The notes under the pieces: model-generated
What the model saw: the letters and a program-made list of their open reading frames with translations, nothing else
What the model was told of the DNA's origin: nothing
Database searches by the model: none
Translations under genes and position numbers: made by a program
Part shown: positions 7,743 through 19,990 of the stretch, in pieces
How positions within the stretch are numbered: position 1 is the first letter of the stretch
Layout of the letters: every line of letters starts with the position of its first letter
From: Mycobacterium sp. IS-1496
GTDB lineage: Bacteria > Actinomycetota > Actinomycetes > Mycobacteriales > Mycobacteriaceae
Length of the DNA stretch: 64,000 bases
Reading direction: 5' to 3'
Assembly (NCBI RefSeq): GCF_001499995.1
Contig: NZ_LQIU01000076.1
Location: 100,986-164,985, forward strand

Positions 7743-8349
7743 CAACGCGTTGGCCGCTACGCCGGTATGTGTGGCCGTGGCCTTCCACTCCGGCTTCGGT
7801 CACACCGCCGTCCTCGCGGAGGCGGTGGCGGCCGGGGTGCGCGCCGCCGGCGCCACGGCGATGCCGGTTGCGGTCGACGCCCTCACCGACGACGGCTGGC
7901 GGGCACTCGACGACGCCGACGCGATCGTCTTCGGCAGCCCCACCTACATGGGCAACGTCTCTGCGGCGTTCCAGGCCTTCGCCGAACGCACCGGCAGGCG
8001 GTGCCAGGAGGGCACATGGCGCGACAAGGTGGCCGCAGGCTTCACGAACTCCGGCGCCAAGAGCGGTGACAAGGTGGCCACGCTGATGTCGTTGGCCGTC
8101 TTCGCCGCTCAGCACCACATGCACTGGGTGAACCTGGGTCTGGTAGCGGGCTGGAACAGTTCGGCCGGCAGCCCCGAGGATCTCAACCGGCTCGGCTTCT
8201 TCCTGGGCGCCGGCGCGCAGAGCGATGTCGACACCGGACCCGACGGCGTGCACCCCGCCGATGCACGGACATGCCGTCATCTGGGCGAGCGTGTCGCACG
8301 GGTGGCCGCGCAGCTCACGGCAGGCCGCCGCGTCACGTCAGCGGTGTGA
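7735..8349 (+). CDS. Flavodoxin-fold NAD(P)H:quinone oxidoreductase-like protein (WrbA/FMN reductase type)
   Basis: 204-residue flavodoxin-fold protein. The FMN phosphate loop HSGFGHTAVLAEAV, the AIVFGSPTYMGNVSAAFQAF loop and KVAAGFTNSGAKSGDK are the hallmarks of the WrbA/NADPH-dependent FMN reductase branch. TTG at 7735 is chosen as start: it lies inside the upstream stop region, has GGAG eight bases before it, and immediately precedes the first strand; no ATG or GTG is close. Third gene in the arsR run. The 3' end overlaps the convergent flavoprotein gene by 17 bases. Confidence 0.82.
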   Translation: MADNALAATPVCVAVAFHSGFGHTAVLAEAVAAGVRAAGATAMPVAVDALTDDGWRALDDADAIVFGSPTYMGNVSAAFQAFAERTGRRCQEGTWRDKVAAGFTNSGAKSGDKVATLMSLAVFAAQHHMHWVNLGLVAGWNSSAGSPEDLNRLGFFLGAGAQSDVDTGPDGVHPADARTCRHLGERVARVAAQLTAGRRVTSAV

Positions 8350-9712
8350 GGTCCTGCAGCATCGTCGGTACCAGTTCGCTGACCGTCGGGTGGATGTGCA
8401 TGGTGCGCGAGATCGCCGTATAGGGCTTCTTGGCCGTCATGATGTCGAGGATGGCGTGGACGACCTCGTCGCCGCCGACACCGAGGATGGCGGCGCCGAG
8501 GATCTCCTCGGTCTCGGCGTCCACCACCACCTTCATGAAGCCCTGGGTCTCCCCTTTTTCGACCGCACGGCCGACGCGCGTCATCGGGCGCTTGCCGACG
8601 AGCGCCTTGCGCCCGGACTTGCGCACCTGGTCGGCGGTCATACCGGCGCGGCCGAGCGGCGGGTCGATGTAGAGCGCGTAGGTGGTGATCCGGTCGCTCA
8701 CACGGCGGGGGTCGTCATCGAGGAGGTTCGCCGCGACAATCTCGAAGTCGTTGTACGAGGTGTGTGTGAACGCGCCCCTGCCGTTGCAGTCCCCCATCGC
8801 CCAGATGTGGTCGGCGCTGGTGCGGAGCTGGTCGTCGACGACGATGTAGCCGCGCTCGTCGGTCTGCACGCCCGCGGCGTCGAGCCCCAGATCGTCGGTA
8901 TTGGGCTGCCTGCCGACCGCCACCAGCAGATGGCTGCCGACGATGGGTTCCGCCCCCGCGCGCGCGACGACCTCGAACCCGTTGTCTCGCTTGGTGAATT
9001 CGATCCCGTCGGCGTCGAGGATGATCTCGATGCCTTCGGCTTCCAGGATGTCCTTGATCGCCGCCGAGATATCCTCGTCTTCACGGGAGGTCAGCCGCGG
9101 GCCGTGTTCGAGCACCGTCACCCGGGCGCCGAATCGGCGGTACATCTGGGCGAACTCCAACGCGATGTAGCTGCCGCCGACGATGACGAGATGCTCGGGC
9201 AAGGTCTCGAGGTCGAGGATGCCGACGTTGGTGAGGTAGTCGATGTCGGACAATCCGGGCAGATCCGGGGCGACGGCGCGGCCGCCGACGTTGAGGTAGA
9301 AACGGTCGGCCTTGAGTACCTGATCGTCGACCCGCACGGTGTGCGGATCCTCGAAGCGGGCATGGCCGCGGATGAACGTGCACCCGTCCATCCCCTGCAG
9401 CCACGATTCGACGCCGTCGCGGTCGTCGAGCATGATCCTGTCCTTGCGGGCCTTGACCTTTCCCATGTCGACGGTCACCTCACCGGTGCCGACGCCGTAT
9501 TCGGCGCCGCGCCGGGCCAAGTGGGCCGCGTGCGCGCTGGCGACGAGCGTCTTGGTGGGGATGCACCCGTAGTTGACGCAGGTGCCGCCGACGAGCTTGC
9601 GTTCGATGACGGCGACGGACTGCCCGGCCTCGGTCAGCCGACCGGCCAGGGGCGGGCCGGCTTGCCCGGCGCCGATGATGATCGCGTCGAATGTCGTTGG
9701 CTCCGTTGCCAT
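8333..9712 (-). CDS. FAD-dependent pyridine nucleotide-disulfide oxidoreductase, mercuric-reductase-like
   Basis: 459-residue flavoprotein. FAD loop IIIGAGQAGPPLAGRL at residues 10-25, redox-active disulfide GGTCVNYGCIPTKT about 42-55, NAD(P) loop VIVGGSYIALEF, second FAD motif HIWAMGDCNGRGAFTHTS and the C-terminal dimer domain ending in the catalytic HIHPTVSELVPT. It lacks the extra metal-binding cysteines of true MerA, so it is one of the broad mercuric-reductase-like proteins of unknown substrate. Start at 9712 (MATEPTT) follows the DUF4126 stop by one base, making a coupled pair; longer in-frame starts run into that gene. Confidence 0.85.
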   Translation of the reverse strand: MATEPTTFDAIIIGAGQAGPPLAGRLTEAGQSVAVIERKLVGGTCVNYGCIPTKTLVASAHAAHLARRGAEYGVGTGEVTVDMGKVKARKDRIMLDDRDGVESWLQGMDGCTFIRGHARFEDPHTVRVDDQVLKADRFYLNVGGRAVAPDLPGLSDIDYLTNVGILDLETLPEHLVIVGGSYIALEFAQMYRRFGARVTVLEHGPRLTSREDEDISAAIKDILEAEGIEIILDADGIEFTKRDNGFEVVARAGAEPIVGSHLLVAVGRQPNTDDLGLDAAGVQTDERGYIVVDDQLRTSADHIWAMGDCNGRGAFTHTSYNDFEIVAANLLDDDPRRVSDRITTYALYIDPPLGRAGMTADQVRKSGRKALVGKRPMTRVGRAVEKGETQGFMKVVVDAETEEILGAAILGVGGDEVVHAILDIMTAKKPYTAISRTMHIHPTVSELVPTMLQDLTPLT

Positions 9713-9713
9713 C

Positions 9714-10196
9714 TCACACCACCGAGGTGAGCCAGGCGATGGCGAGGCCGCCGGCCACGGCGACTCCGTCCTCGAGCAGCGCGATCGGCAGGTCGCGTCC
9801 GCGGTTGGCGGCCACCAGGCGTTTGCGAGCCTCATATCCCCCGAGCGTGCCGAGCACTGCGCCGATGACCCCGGCGCCCAGCCCGCCGAACGTGTACCCC
9901 CAGGCGGTTCCGATCACCGCGCCGGCGAACCCGCCGGAGACCAGGCGGGGAATGAACTGCATCGGTGTCTTGCGACTGGGCGTCTTGGGCAACTGGTCGG
10001 TGACGAGTTCACCCACCGCGAGGACGGTGGCCACCGTGACCGTGATCGGGTGCGCCAGCCATTGCGCCCACGTCCCGTCGAGGACGATCCAGCCCAGCAT
10101 CGCCGCCCACGCGACCGCCGCGGGGGCGGTGAAAGTGCGCAATCCGGCGACCACACCGATCAGCAGCGCGAGGAGCAGGACAAGGGCATGCGTCAT
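9714..10196 (-). CDS. DUF4126-family integral membrane protein (Rv2120c-like)
   Basis: 160-residue membrane protein with about four hydrophobic helices: LVLLLALLIGVVAGLRTF, a second around residues 25-45, a Gly-rich third (FAGAVIGTAWGYTFGGLGAGVIGAVLG) and a last one (DGVAVAGGLAIAWL). The conserved GLRTFTAPA and PKTPSRKTP motifs are typical of DUF4126. In H37Rv the protein in this position (between the RecB-family gene and hisG) is the 160-residue membrane protein Rv2120c. ATG at 10196 has the strong ribosome site GGAGGT; the longer frame start does not. Role unknown. Confidence 0.8.
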   Translation of the reverse strand: MTHALVLLLALLIGVVAGLRTFTAPAAVAWAAMLGWIVLDGTWAQWLAHPITVTVATVLAVGELVTDQLPKTPSRKTPMQFIPRLVSGGFAGAVIGTAWGYTFGGLGAGVIGAVLGTLGGYEARKRLVAANRGRDLPIALLEDGVAVAGGLAIAWLTSVV

Positions 10197-10335
10197 GGCA
10201 ACCTCCGGCCGACGGTGAGTCTCCCGGACGCTAGCACGCAACATCGGTTCGCACCGGGCAACGAGCGACGGCGGCGCGGCCGCGCCGTGGGCAACGTTCG
10301 CCGGCGGGAGTTGCTCAAATCTGCAAAGACACCGC

Positions 10336-10363
10336 TTGCGTGGTTTTCGCGCTGTGCTACGTT
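10336..10363 (+). promoter_or_regulatory. Candidate promoter for the proline-rich repeat gene
   Basis: TTGCGT (10336-10341) and TACGTT (10358-10363) with a 16-base spacer resemble mycobacterial sigma-A-type boxes. They lie in the 309-base gap between the divergent DUF4126 and repeat-protein genes and would give a leader of roughly 140 bases. Prediction from pattern only. Confidence 0.3.
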
Positions 10364-10505
10364 ATTGACGCGTTTGCTGGTGATGGTGGTTCGGACATGG
10401 TTCCGGCCCGCCGTCGGGGGGTGGAACCGCAAACGCTGGGCACCGCCGGAACTCACCGGCGGGCGTTCGTCGTCGCACCCCCCGCAGTGAAAGGCTCGGG
10501 TCCCG

Positions 10506-12224
10506 ATGCGATCAGCACCCAACTCTGGACGGCGCATCGGCGTCATCGGCGTCGTCTCGACCACGGCGATCTCGCTCACCGCGGCGCTGTCCGGCGTCCC
10601 CGCGGCGGCCGACCCGTTGGACGACTCGTCGTCACCGACGACCACGGTGTCCGCGCCCGAGCCGCAGTACGAACAGGCTCCGCAGTTCGAGATGCCCTCG
10701 TTCGAGGTGCCGTCGTTCCCGGCGCCGGCACAGGTCGAACAGGCTCCGGTGCAACAGGCGCCAGTCGAAGCACCCGTCCAACAGGCACCGGTGCAGGAGG
10801 CGCCCGTCCAACAGGCACCCGTCGAACAGGCACCCGTTGAGGAAGCGCCCGTCGAAGCACCGGTCAAACAGGCGCCCGTCGAAGCGCCGGTCGAAGCGCC
10901 GGTCGAGCAGGCCCCGGTCGAACAGGCCCCGGTGCAGGAGGCGCCCGTCCAACAGGCACCCGTCGAACAGGCCCCCGTCCAGCAGGTGCCCGCCGGCCCG
11001 ACGCCTTCCGCCATCCCCGAGCGGCAGCCGGATGCCGAATTGCGTCCTGGCACAGATCCTTCCGATACAAAGCCGTCCGACACGAAGCCGTCCGACACGA
11101 AGCCGTCCGACACGAAGCCTTCCGATGCGAAGCCGTCCGACACGAAGCCTCCCGACACGAAGCCTTCCGATGTCATCACCGAGCCCAGCGCGCCACAGCC
11201 CAGCGCGCCCGAGCCCAGCGCGCCCGAACCCGGCGAAGCCAACGACGACACCCCCCAGGGCCGGGTGACGTCGGTCGCCGTCGAACCGAAGGCCGTCCCC
11301 GAGGCCAGGCCCGACAGCCTCGCCGCACCCGAAGAAGACGTCCGGCTCGCGCAGAACGCCCGGCCGGTGGAGGTCAGCCCGGCGCCCGCCCCGGTCACCG
11401 AGGTCAACCAGTTCCGTCAGCAGGTCACCAACCTGACGACGAACAACATCACCACCAACAACACGACCATCAACCAGAACACGATCAACCAGAACACGAC
11501 GGTCATCCAGAACACCGTCGTCCGGTCGAACATCGTGCAGTACTCCCCGCGGTGGGTGCAGTACGACACCTACTACCGGCCGCGGATCTGCAATCCGTAT
11601 CGCAACCCGCTCCGCGTCGTCTACTACTACGAGGGCGCACCCCGGGTCGGCATCATCCCGCCGCTGGGCAACATCGTCGTCGAGGCGGCCGCCGTCGGGG
11701 CCTACAACTTCACCGCCATGGTCCTCGACGCCGCGGGCGCAGCGACGAATGTCGCCGTGGGCAGCTTCTTCGGAGGGGGCTACTTCCCCGGCCCGGGCCT
11801 GCCGCCACCTCCAGCGCCGCCGCGCCTCGTCCGCTACGACAACGTGCCCGTGCAGGTGCGGTACACCTCGGCGACCTACCGGCCCTTCCGTGTGCAGCGG
11901 GTGGTCGACGCCGGGTTCGACCGGGTGGTCGGACAGCGAAAGGTGTTGCTGGACGGCGTGACACCGGCGTGGGGTGAGTGGAAGCAGAACTCCGCCGGTG
12001 AGCGCCAGTTCGAGATCAACCAGACCCAGCAGTTCCCCGGTCTCGACTCCCCCGCGCAGGTGCCGCTGCCCGGCGACTACCCGCTGGAACTCGTCAACGA
12101 CGAAGCCTCGGGTCTGAGCATGCGGGACAAGTTCCTGATCGGACTCGCCGGGACGCTGGGCACGCTGGCGCTGGCCGCGGTGGGGCTCAGCGTCCACCTC
12201 AACCGGCGCCGGCCGCGCGCCTGA
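10506..12224 (+). CDS. Secreted, proline-rich repeat protein with C-terminal membrane anchor; function unknown
   Basis: 572-residue protein not assigned to a family. Layout: signal peptide (about 1-36, ending GVPAAADP); Val-Glu/Gln-Gln-Ala-Pro repeats (about 76-163); a PSDTK five-residue repeat block (about 186-223); PSAPE repeats; an Asn/Thr-rich stretch (about 305-340, TTNNITTNNTTINQNT); a folded-looking Tyr/Pro-rich domain (about 345-535); one transmembrane helix (about 543-562) and a basic RRRPRA tail. This is the design of a surface protein whose extended low-complexity arm crosses the envelope. It sits alone between DUF4126 and hisG. Repeat DNA is nearly identical between copies, so the length is likely variable between strains. 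Confidence 0.8.
   Translation: MRSAPNSGRRIGVIGVVSTTAISLTAALSGVPAAADPLDDSSSPTTTVSAPEPQYEQAPQFEMPSFEVPSFPAPAQVEQAPVQQAPVEAPVQQAPVQEAPVQQAPVEQAPVEEAPVEAPVKQAPVEAPVEAPVEQAPVEQAPVQEAPVQQAPVEQAPVQQVPAGPTPSAIPERQPDAELRPGTDPSDTKPSDTKPSDTKPSDTKPSDAKPSDTKPPDTKPSDVITEPSAPQPSAPEPSAPEPGEANDDTPQGRVTSVAVEPKAVPEARPDSLAAPEEDVRLAQNARPVEVSPAPAPVTEVNQFRQQVTNLTTNNITTNNTTINQNTINQNTTVIQNTVVRSNIVQYSPRWVQYDTYYRPRICNPYRNPLRVVYYYEGAPRVGIIPPLGNIVVEAAAVGAYNFTAMVLDAAGAATNVAVGSFFGGGYFPGPGLPPPPAPPRLVRYDNVPVQVRYTSATYRPFRVQRVVDAGFDRVVGQRKVLLDGVTPAWGEWKQNSAGERQFEINQTQQFPGLDSPAQVPLPGDYPLELVNDEASGLSMRDKFLIGLAGTLGTLALAAVGLSVHLNRRRPRA
10733..10992 (+). repeat. Tandem coding repeat (VEQAPVQ-type units)
   Basis: Imperfect tandem repeats of 12-18 bases encoding P-V-E/Q-Q/E-A-P units. 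Blocks recur almost unchanged, for example the 30-base segment near 10792-10822 returns near 10930-10960. Such runs can change length by slippage or recombination. Confidence 0.85.
11061..11172 (+). repeat. 15-base tandem coding repeat (PSDTK units)
   Basis: Seven to eight units of a 15-base repeat (CCGTCCGACACGAAG and close variants) encode Pro-Ser-Asp-Thr-Lys. Several units are identical at the DNA level, indicating recent expansion. Period 15 keeps the reading frame. Confidence 0.88.
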
Positions 12225-12231
12225 GCGGTGC

Positions 12232-13083
12232 TCAGAAGCGGCAGAACCGGATGTCGGAGGCGAGGATCGCCTTGGCGCCGATCGCGGCGAGTTCGTCCAT
12301 GATCGCGTTGACGTCGCGTCGGGGCACCAGCGCCCGAACCGCCACCCAGTCCGGGTCGGCCAACGGGGCGATGGTGGGCGATTCCAGCCCCGGCGTCACC
12401 TCGGTGGCCCGTTCGAGCACGTGCCGCGGGCAGTCGTAGTCCAGCATCAGGTACTGCTGGCCGAACACCACACCCTGCACGCGGGCGGCGAGTTGGTCAC
12501 GCGCAGCGGCGTTCTCGTCGTCGGCGCCGTCGCGCTCGATCAGGACCGCCTCCGAATCGCACAGCGAGTCACCGAACGCGACCAGGTTGTGCAGCCCCAG
12601 CGTGCGGCCGGAACCGACCACGTCGGCGATCGCGTCGGCGACACCGAGCGCCACCGAGATCTCCACCGCACCGTCGAGCCGGATCACGGTCGCCTCGATC
12701 CCCTTGGCGGCGAGGTCTTTTCGCACCAGATTCGGAAACGCGGTGGCGATCCGCTTACCGTTCAGATCCGCCGGCGTCCAGTCGCGTCCGGCCGGGGCGG
12801 CGTAGCGGAAGGTCGACGATCCGAACCCCAGCGCCAGCCGTTCGCGCACCGGTGCGTCCGATTCGGCGGCCAGGTCCCGGCCGGTGATCCCGAAGTCGAG
12901 TTGGCCGGAGCCGACGTAGATCGCGATGTCCTTCGGGCGCAGGAAGAAGAACTCGACGTTGTTGGCCGGGTCGACGACCGTCAGGTCCTTGGTGTCGGTC
13001 CGGCGTCGGTAGCCCGCCTCCGACAGGATCTCGGCGGCCGGTTCGCTCAGCGTGCCCTTGTTGGGCACGGCGACCCTCAGCAT
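12232..13083 (-). CDS. hisG: ATP phosphoribosyltransferase HisG (long form)
   Basis: First enzyme of histidine synthesis: condenses ATP with PRPP and is feedback-inhibited by histidine. 283 residues, the long hexameric form with a C-terminal ACT-like regulatory domain (about 210-283, GLESPTIAPLADPDWVAVRALVPRRDVN). Catalytic motifs GRDLAAESDA, RIATAFPNLVRKDL and the PRPP-binding DGAVEISVALGVADAIADVVGSG region are present. ATG at 13083 matches the M. tuberculosis start MLRVAVPNKG; a GTG at 13092 overlapping the hisE stop is also open. Follows hisE directly. Confidence 0.93.
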   Translation of the reverse strand: MLRVAVPNKGTLSEPAAEILSEAGYRRRTDTKDLTVVDPANNVEFFFLRPKDIAIYVGSGQLDFGITGRDLAAESDAPVRERLALGFGSSTFRYAAPAGRDWTPADLNGKRIATAFPNLVRKDLAAKGIEATVIRLDGAVEISVALGVADAIADVVGSGRTLGLHNLVAFGDSLCDSEAVLIERDGADDENAAARDQLAARVQGVVFGQQYLMLDYDCPRHVLERATEVTPGLESPTIAPLADPDWVAVRALVPRRDVNAIMDELAAIGAKAILASDIRFCRF

Positions 13084-13088
13084 GCCGT

Positions 13089-13370
13089 TCACAGCTTGCG
13101 GTAGACGTCGTCGGGCGACAGGCCGCGGGCGATCATCAGCACCTGCGTCCAGTACAGCAACTGGCTGATCTCCTCGGCGAGCGCGTCGTCACTCTCGTGT
13201 TCGGCGGCGAGCCACACCTCGCCGGCCTCCTCGAGGATCTTCTTGCCCAGGCCGTGCACGCCCCCGTCGAGGGCCGCCACGGTGCCGCTGCCCTCGGGCC
13301 GGGTGCGCGCGCGCTCGGTCAACTCGTCGAACAGCGCATCGAAGGTCTTCACGGGCTGCGATTCTCCCAC
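13089..13370 (-). CDS. hisE: Phosphoribosyl-ATP pyrophosphatase HisE
   Basis: 93-residue all-alpha NTP pyrophosphohydrolase that removes pyrophosphate from PR-ATP in the second step of histidine synthesis. The MazG-like metal site is visible in KKILEEAGEVWLAAEHES (E-x2-E) and ALAEEISQLLYWTQVLM (E-x2-D-like). Ends in DDVYRKL, as in H37Rv HisE. It starts at GTG 13370 and its stop overlaps the possible upstream start of hisG, so the two are one transcript. Confidence 0.92.
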   Translation of the reverse strand: MGESQPVKTFDALFDELTERARTRPEGSGTVAALDGGVHGLGKKILEEAGEVWLAAEHESDDALAEEISQLLYWTQVLMIARGLSPDDVYRKL

Positions 13371-13426
13371 GCCGTCAGGGTCAGCCCCGTGCGGGCACGG
13401 TCATCAACACCGAGCGGGCACGGCCC

Positions 13427-14905
13427 TCAACCCTCCTTGGCGGCGGTGGGCAGGTCCTCCTTGAGGATCTCGCCGTGCATGTCCTCCAGCGACACGCCCT
13501 TGGTCTCCCGCACCCAGCGCCACACGAACAGGCCCGACAGAATCGCGCACAGCCCGTAGAAACCGTAGGCCAGACCGAGGTGCTCGCGCAGTCCCGGGAA
13601 GGTGACGGTGATCAGCCAGTTGGCCGCCCACTGACCGGCGGCGGCCAGGCCCAGCGCGGCGGCGCGGATGCGGTTGGGGAACATCTCGCCGAGCAGCACC
13701 CACACGACCGGGCCCCAGGACATGCCGAACGCGACGACGAACAGGTTCGCCGCGATGAGCGCGATCACCCCGGACGCGCCGGGCAGGCTCGGGTTGCCGT
13801 CGGGGCCGATGGTGGCGTTGGCGAAGATCACCGCCATGGTGATCAGCGTGACCGCCATTCCCGATGAGCCGATGAGCAGCAGCGGTTTGCGGCCGATCTT
13901 GTCGATCAGCGCGATCGCGATGAGCGTGGTCAGCACGTTGATCACCGACGTGATGACGGTGTAGATCGCCGACTCGTCGGCGCTGAAGCCGACCGCCTGC
14001 CACAGCACGTTGGAGTAGTAGAAGATCACGTTGATACCGACGAACTGCTGGAAGATCGACAGTCCGAGGCCCACCCAGACGATGCCGTAGAGACCGCCGG
14101 TCGGCTTGCGCAGATCCCGCCACGACGGCTTGTCCTCGCGCTCGAGCGTGTCGCGGATCCGGGTGATCGTGATCTCGAGGTTCTTGCCGCCGAGCAGCGT
14201 GCTCAGCACCCGCCGCGCCTCCGGGATCCGGTGGCTGGCAACCAGATACCGCGGGGATTCGGGGATCGTGAACGCCAGCGCGCCGTACACCACCGCGGGC
14301 ACCGCCATCGCCAGGAACATCCACCGCCAGGCGTCGACGCCGAACCACAGCGGTTCGTTCGGGCCTCCTGCCGCCCACTGCAGCAGCCAGTTGACGACGA
14401 ACGACAGGAAGATGCCGGACACGATCGCCAGCTGCTGCAGGGATCCGAGCCGGCCGCGGATGCTCGGCGGCGAGGTCTCCGCGATGTACGCGGGTGCGAT
14501 CACCGACGCCACGCCGACGCCGATGCCGCCGACGATCCGGAACAGCACGACTGCCCACACCTCGGGTGCGAAGCCCGTCCCGAAGGCACTTATGAGGAAC
14601 AGCACAGCGGCGATCTTCATCACCGCGATACGCCCGATCTTGTCGGCGATGCGGCCCGCGGTCATCGCCCCGGCCGCGGCGCCCAGCAGCGCCGATGCGA
14701 CCGCGAAACCGAGTGAGGCGTTGCCGATGCCGAAGTCCTCCTGGATGGAGTCGACGGCGCCGTTGATGACCGCGCTGTCGTAGCCGAACAGCAGGCCGCC
14801 GAGCGCCGCCACGGAGGCGATCCGGACCGCGGTCTTGCCGGAGGTGAATTGGTCGTCCCCGACCGGCAGATCGTCCCCTACCGGCGCCCCTCCGTGACCA
14901 GCCAT
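13427..14905 (-). CDS. Sugar porter family MFS transporter
   Basis: 492-residue, 12-helix transporter of the sugar porter subfamily. Signature motifs are all present: GGLLFGYDSAVINGA in TM1, GRIADKIGRIAVM (D-R/K-x-G-R), PAYIAETSPPSIRGRLGSLQQL after TM4, PESPRYLVASHR before the central loop, QQFVGINVIFYYS in TM7, and WGPVVWVLLGEMFPNRIRA after TM10, ending with ETKGVSLEDM. Probable proton-coupled uptake of a hexose or polyol. ATG at 14905 has GGGAAGGGA upstream; in-frame codons further up lack a site. It replaces the PPE37 gene found between hisE and metH in H37Rv. Confidence 0.9.
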   Translation of the reverse strand: MAGHGGAPVGDDLPVGDDQFTSGKTAVRIASVAALGGLLFGYDSAVINGAVDSIQEDFGIGNASLGFAVASALLGAAAGAMTAGRIADKIGRIAVMKIAAVLFLISAFGTGFAPEVWAVVLFRIVGGIGVGVASVIAPAYIAETSPPSIRGRLGSLQQLAIVSGIFLSFVVNWLLQWAAGGPNEPLWFGVDAWRWMFLAMAVPAVVYGALAFTIPESPRYLVASHRIPEARRVLSTLLGGKNLEITITRIRDTLEREDKPSWRDLRKPTGGLYGIVWVGLGLSIFQQFVGINVIFYYSNVLWQAVGFSADESAIYTVITSVINVLTTLIAIALIDKIGRKPLLLIGSSGMAVTLITMAVIFANATIGPDGNPSLPGASGVIALIAANLFVVAFGMSWGPVVWVLLGEMFPNRIRAAALGLAAAGQWAANWLITVTFPGLREHLGLAYGFYGLCAILSGLFVWRWVRETKGVSLEDMHGEILKEDLPTAAKEG

Positions 14906-15025
14906 CGAACGTCCCTTCCCGCGCATCGTCGCGTGACCGGAATCACATTCAAGCACTCATCCGGTCGGAAAAGGCGGGTTCCCGGAAGTGGAGGACGTGA
15001 AACCGGGCGGCCCGGGATGCCGCTG

Positions 15026-15712
15026 TCAGGCGCTGCGTCGGCCGGAGGTGACGTCGATCTCCGCATGAAAGGCACGTAGGTCCTCGACGGCGACGTCGCG
15101 CAGCGAATCAACGTGCCTGCGGCGCGGACTCAGGGGGACGACGACATCGTTGGGCACCACGAGCACCGGACAACCGGCGAGTTCGGCGGCCAGCGTTCCG
15201 GTCGCCGAATCCTCCACCGCCAGGCAGGCGCCCGGATCGAGGCCGAGCAGCTCGGCGGCTCGGCGGTAGGGGTCCGGTTCGGGCTTGCCGTTGGGCACCT
15301 CGTCACCGCACACCGTCACCGAGAAGAAGTGGCGGCCGATGCTGTCGAGCGCCTGCTCGGTCAGCGCACGCTGGGTGTTGGTGACCAGGGCCATCGGAAC
15401 ATCTTCGCGCGCAAGCGCTTCGAGCAGTTCGCGGGCGCCGTCACACCACGGCAGGCCGTGGGTGGCGAACAGCTCACCGGTGTGGTGGTGCAGCCAGCGG
15501 TCGGCCTCGGCCATCGCCGCCGGGTCGGGCTCGAGACCGAGGTCGGCGAAGATCGTCCTGATGGTGTTCTCCGCGGAGCTGCCGACAAGGGCGGTGCGCA
15601 GTTCGTCGGTGATCACCCCGCCGAGCCGGTCGTAGAGCGCGGCGAGCGAGACGTCCCAGAGCTTTTCGGAGTCGACGAGCGTTCCGTCCATGTCCCACAG
15701 CACCGCTCGCAT
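15026..15712 (-). CDS. HAD-superfamily hydrolase (beta-phosphoglucomutase/phosphatase type)
   Basis: 228-residue HAD phosphatase, subfamily IA. Motif I is DMDGTLVDSE at residues 7-16, with catalytic Asp7 and Asp9; the helical cap occupies about 17-85; motif II is LVTNTQ; motif III Lys is in NGKPEPDPYRRAAELLG; motif IV is VEDSATGTLAAELAG. Likely acts on a sugar phosphate or nucleotide phosphate. It lies 94 bases downstream of the metH stop on the same strand, so it may be cotranscribed. Substrate not predictable. Confidence 0.88.
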   Translation of the reverse strand: MRAVLWDMDGTLVDSEKLWDVSLAALYDRLGGVITDELRTALVGSSAENTIRTIFADLGLEPDPAAMAEADRWLHHHTGELFATHGLPWCDGARELLEALAREDVPMALVTNTQRALTEQALDSIGRHFFSVTVCGDEVPNGKPEPDPYRRAAELLGLDPGACLAVEDSATGTLAAELAGCPVLVVPNDVVVPLSPRRRHVDSLRDVAVEDLRAFHAEIDVTSGRRSA

Positions 15713-15806
15713 GAGGCCATTGTGTCACGGGTCCGTGACGTCGAGCGAACCGCGAGGAAACGCCGTGCAGCCGTGGACATTCGTGCGCTCGCCACCCGCG
15801 TGGGGC

Positions 15807-19556
<3,750 letters not shown>

Positions 19557-19990
19557 GTGCGTTCCTTCCTTGACGGAAGGCGTCCTTGACTTCGCCGAGC
19601 GTGGCGGATACCGGCGGCGACCCGGAACCGTTGCAACGCCTCTCGACGGGGAAAGTCTACGTCGTCACCAGATCGACGTCTGGACGCCCAGTTCATCGCC
19701 GTTGCGCGAACGCTCCGTGATCGTGTCGGCAATGTCGTCGGCAATGTCGTAGTCACCAGGGTTAACCAGAGTGCAGCCAAACGTATTTCGTCTCGACGGC
19801 GCCGGCCGCCTGCAGCTGGGTCCCCCTGGTGCCGTCGCCGGCCACGACACCCATCGGCAGGGTGCCGAGCGGGTCGGTGTCACAGACGCGTTCGTCAGCA
19901 GCAGTCACATCGCCAGGGTAGTCGGTGACTGCAAACCGCTGGGTGAGTCGATGGGGCTCACGCGGGCCCGCCAGGCCTTAGGCTGGCGTT
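19557..19990. other. Intergenic region between metH and the PAC2 gene
   Basis: 434 bases between divergent genes. It must hold the metH and PAC2 promoters. On the minus strand it also contains two short, protein-like open segments in different frames (19668-19910), described separately as a possible broken small gene. No riboswitch, repeat or RNA gene was recognised. Confidence 0.5.
19668..19910 (-). pseudogene. Possible frameshifted small conserved gene upstream of metH
   Basis: Reading leftward from a GTG near 19910, one frame gives about 49 codons with typical high-GC3 usage (start VTAADERVCDTDP, later MGVVAGDGTRG) and stops at a TAA. A different frame then gives GDYDIADDIADTITERSRNG and ends at a TGA near 19668 with similarly good codon use. 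The two halves read as parts of one protein of about 80 residues interrupted by an indel. No family recognised; it could also be chance open frame in GC-rich DNA. Confidence 0.3.

Noticed and set aside
8225..9730. 501-codon plus-strand frame opposite the mercuric-reductase-like gene
   Set aside because: The minus-strand frame has all flavoprotein motifs; the plus-strand product has none.
10364..10505. Riboswitch in the leader of the repeat-protein gene (for example a c-di-AMP type)
   Set aside because: The leader is long enough but lacks the conserved motif of that class; no other class was recognised.
10733..11172. Direct repeats that could be taken for a CRISPR array
   Set aside because: Units are 12-18 bases, contiguous, without unique spacers, and encode in-frame amino-acid repeats of a surface protein.
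19557..19990. Cobalamin riboswitch before metH
   Set aside because: No B12-box-like motif or plausible peripheral helices were found in the minus-strand leader; a covariance-model search would be decisive.
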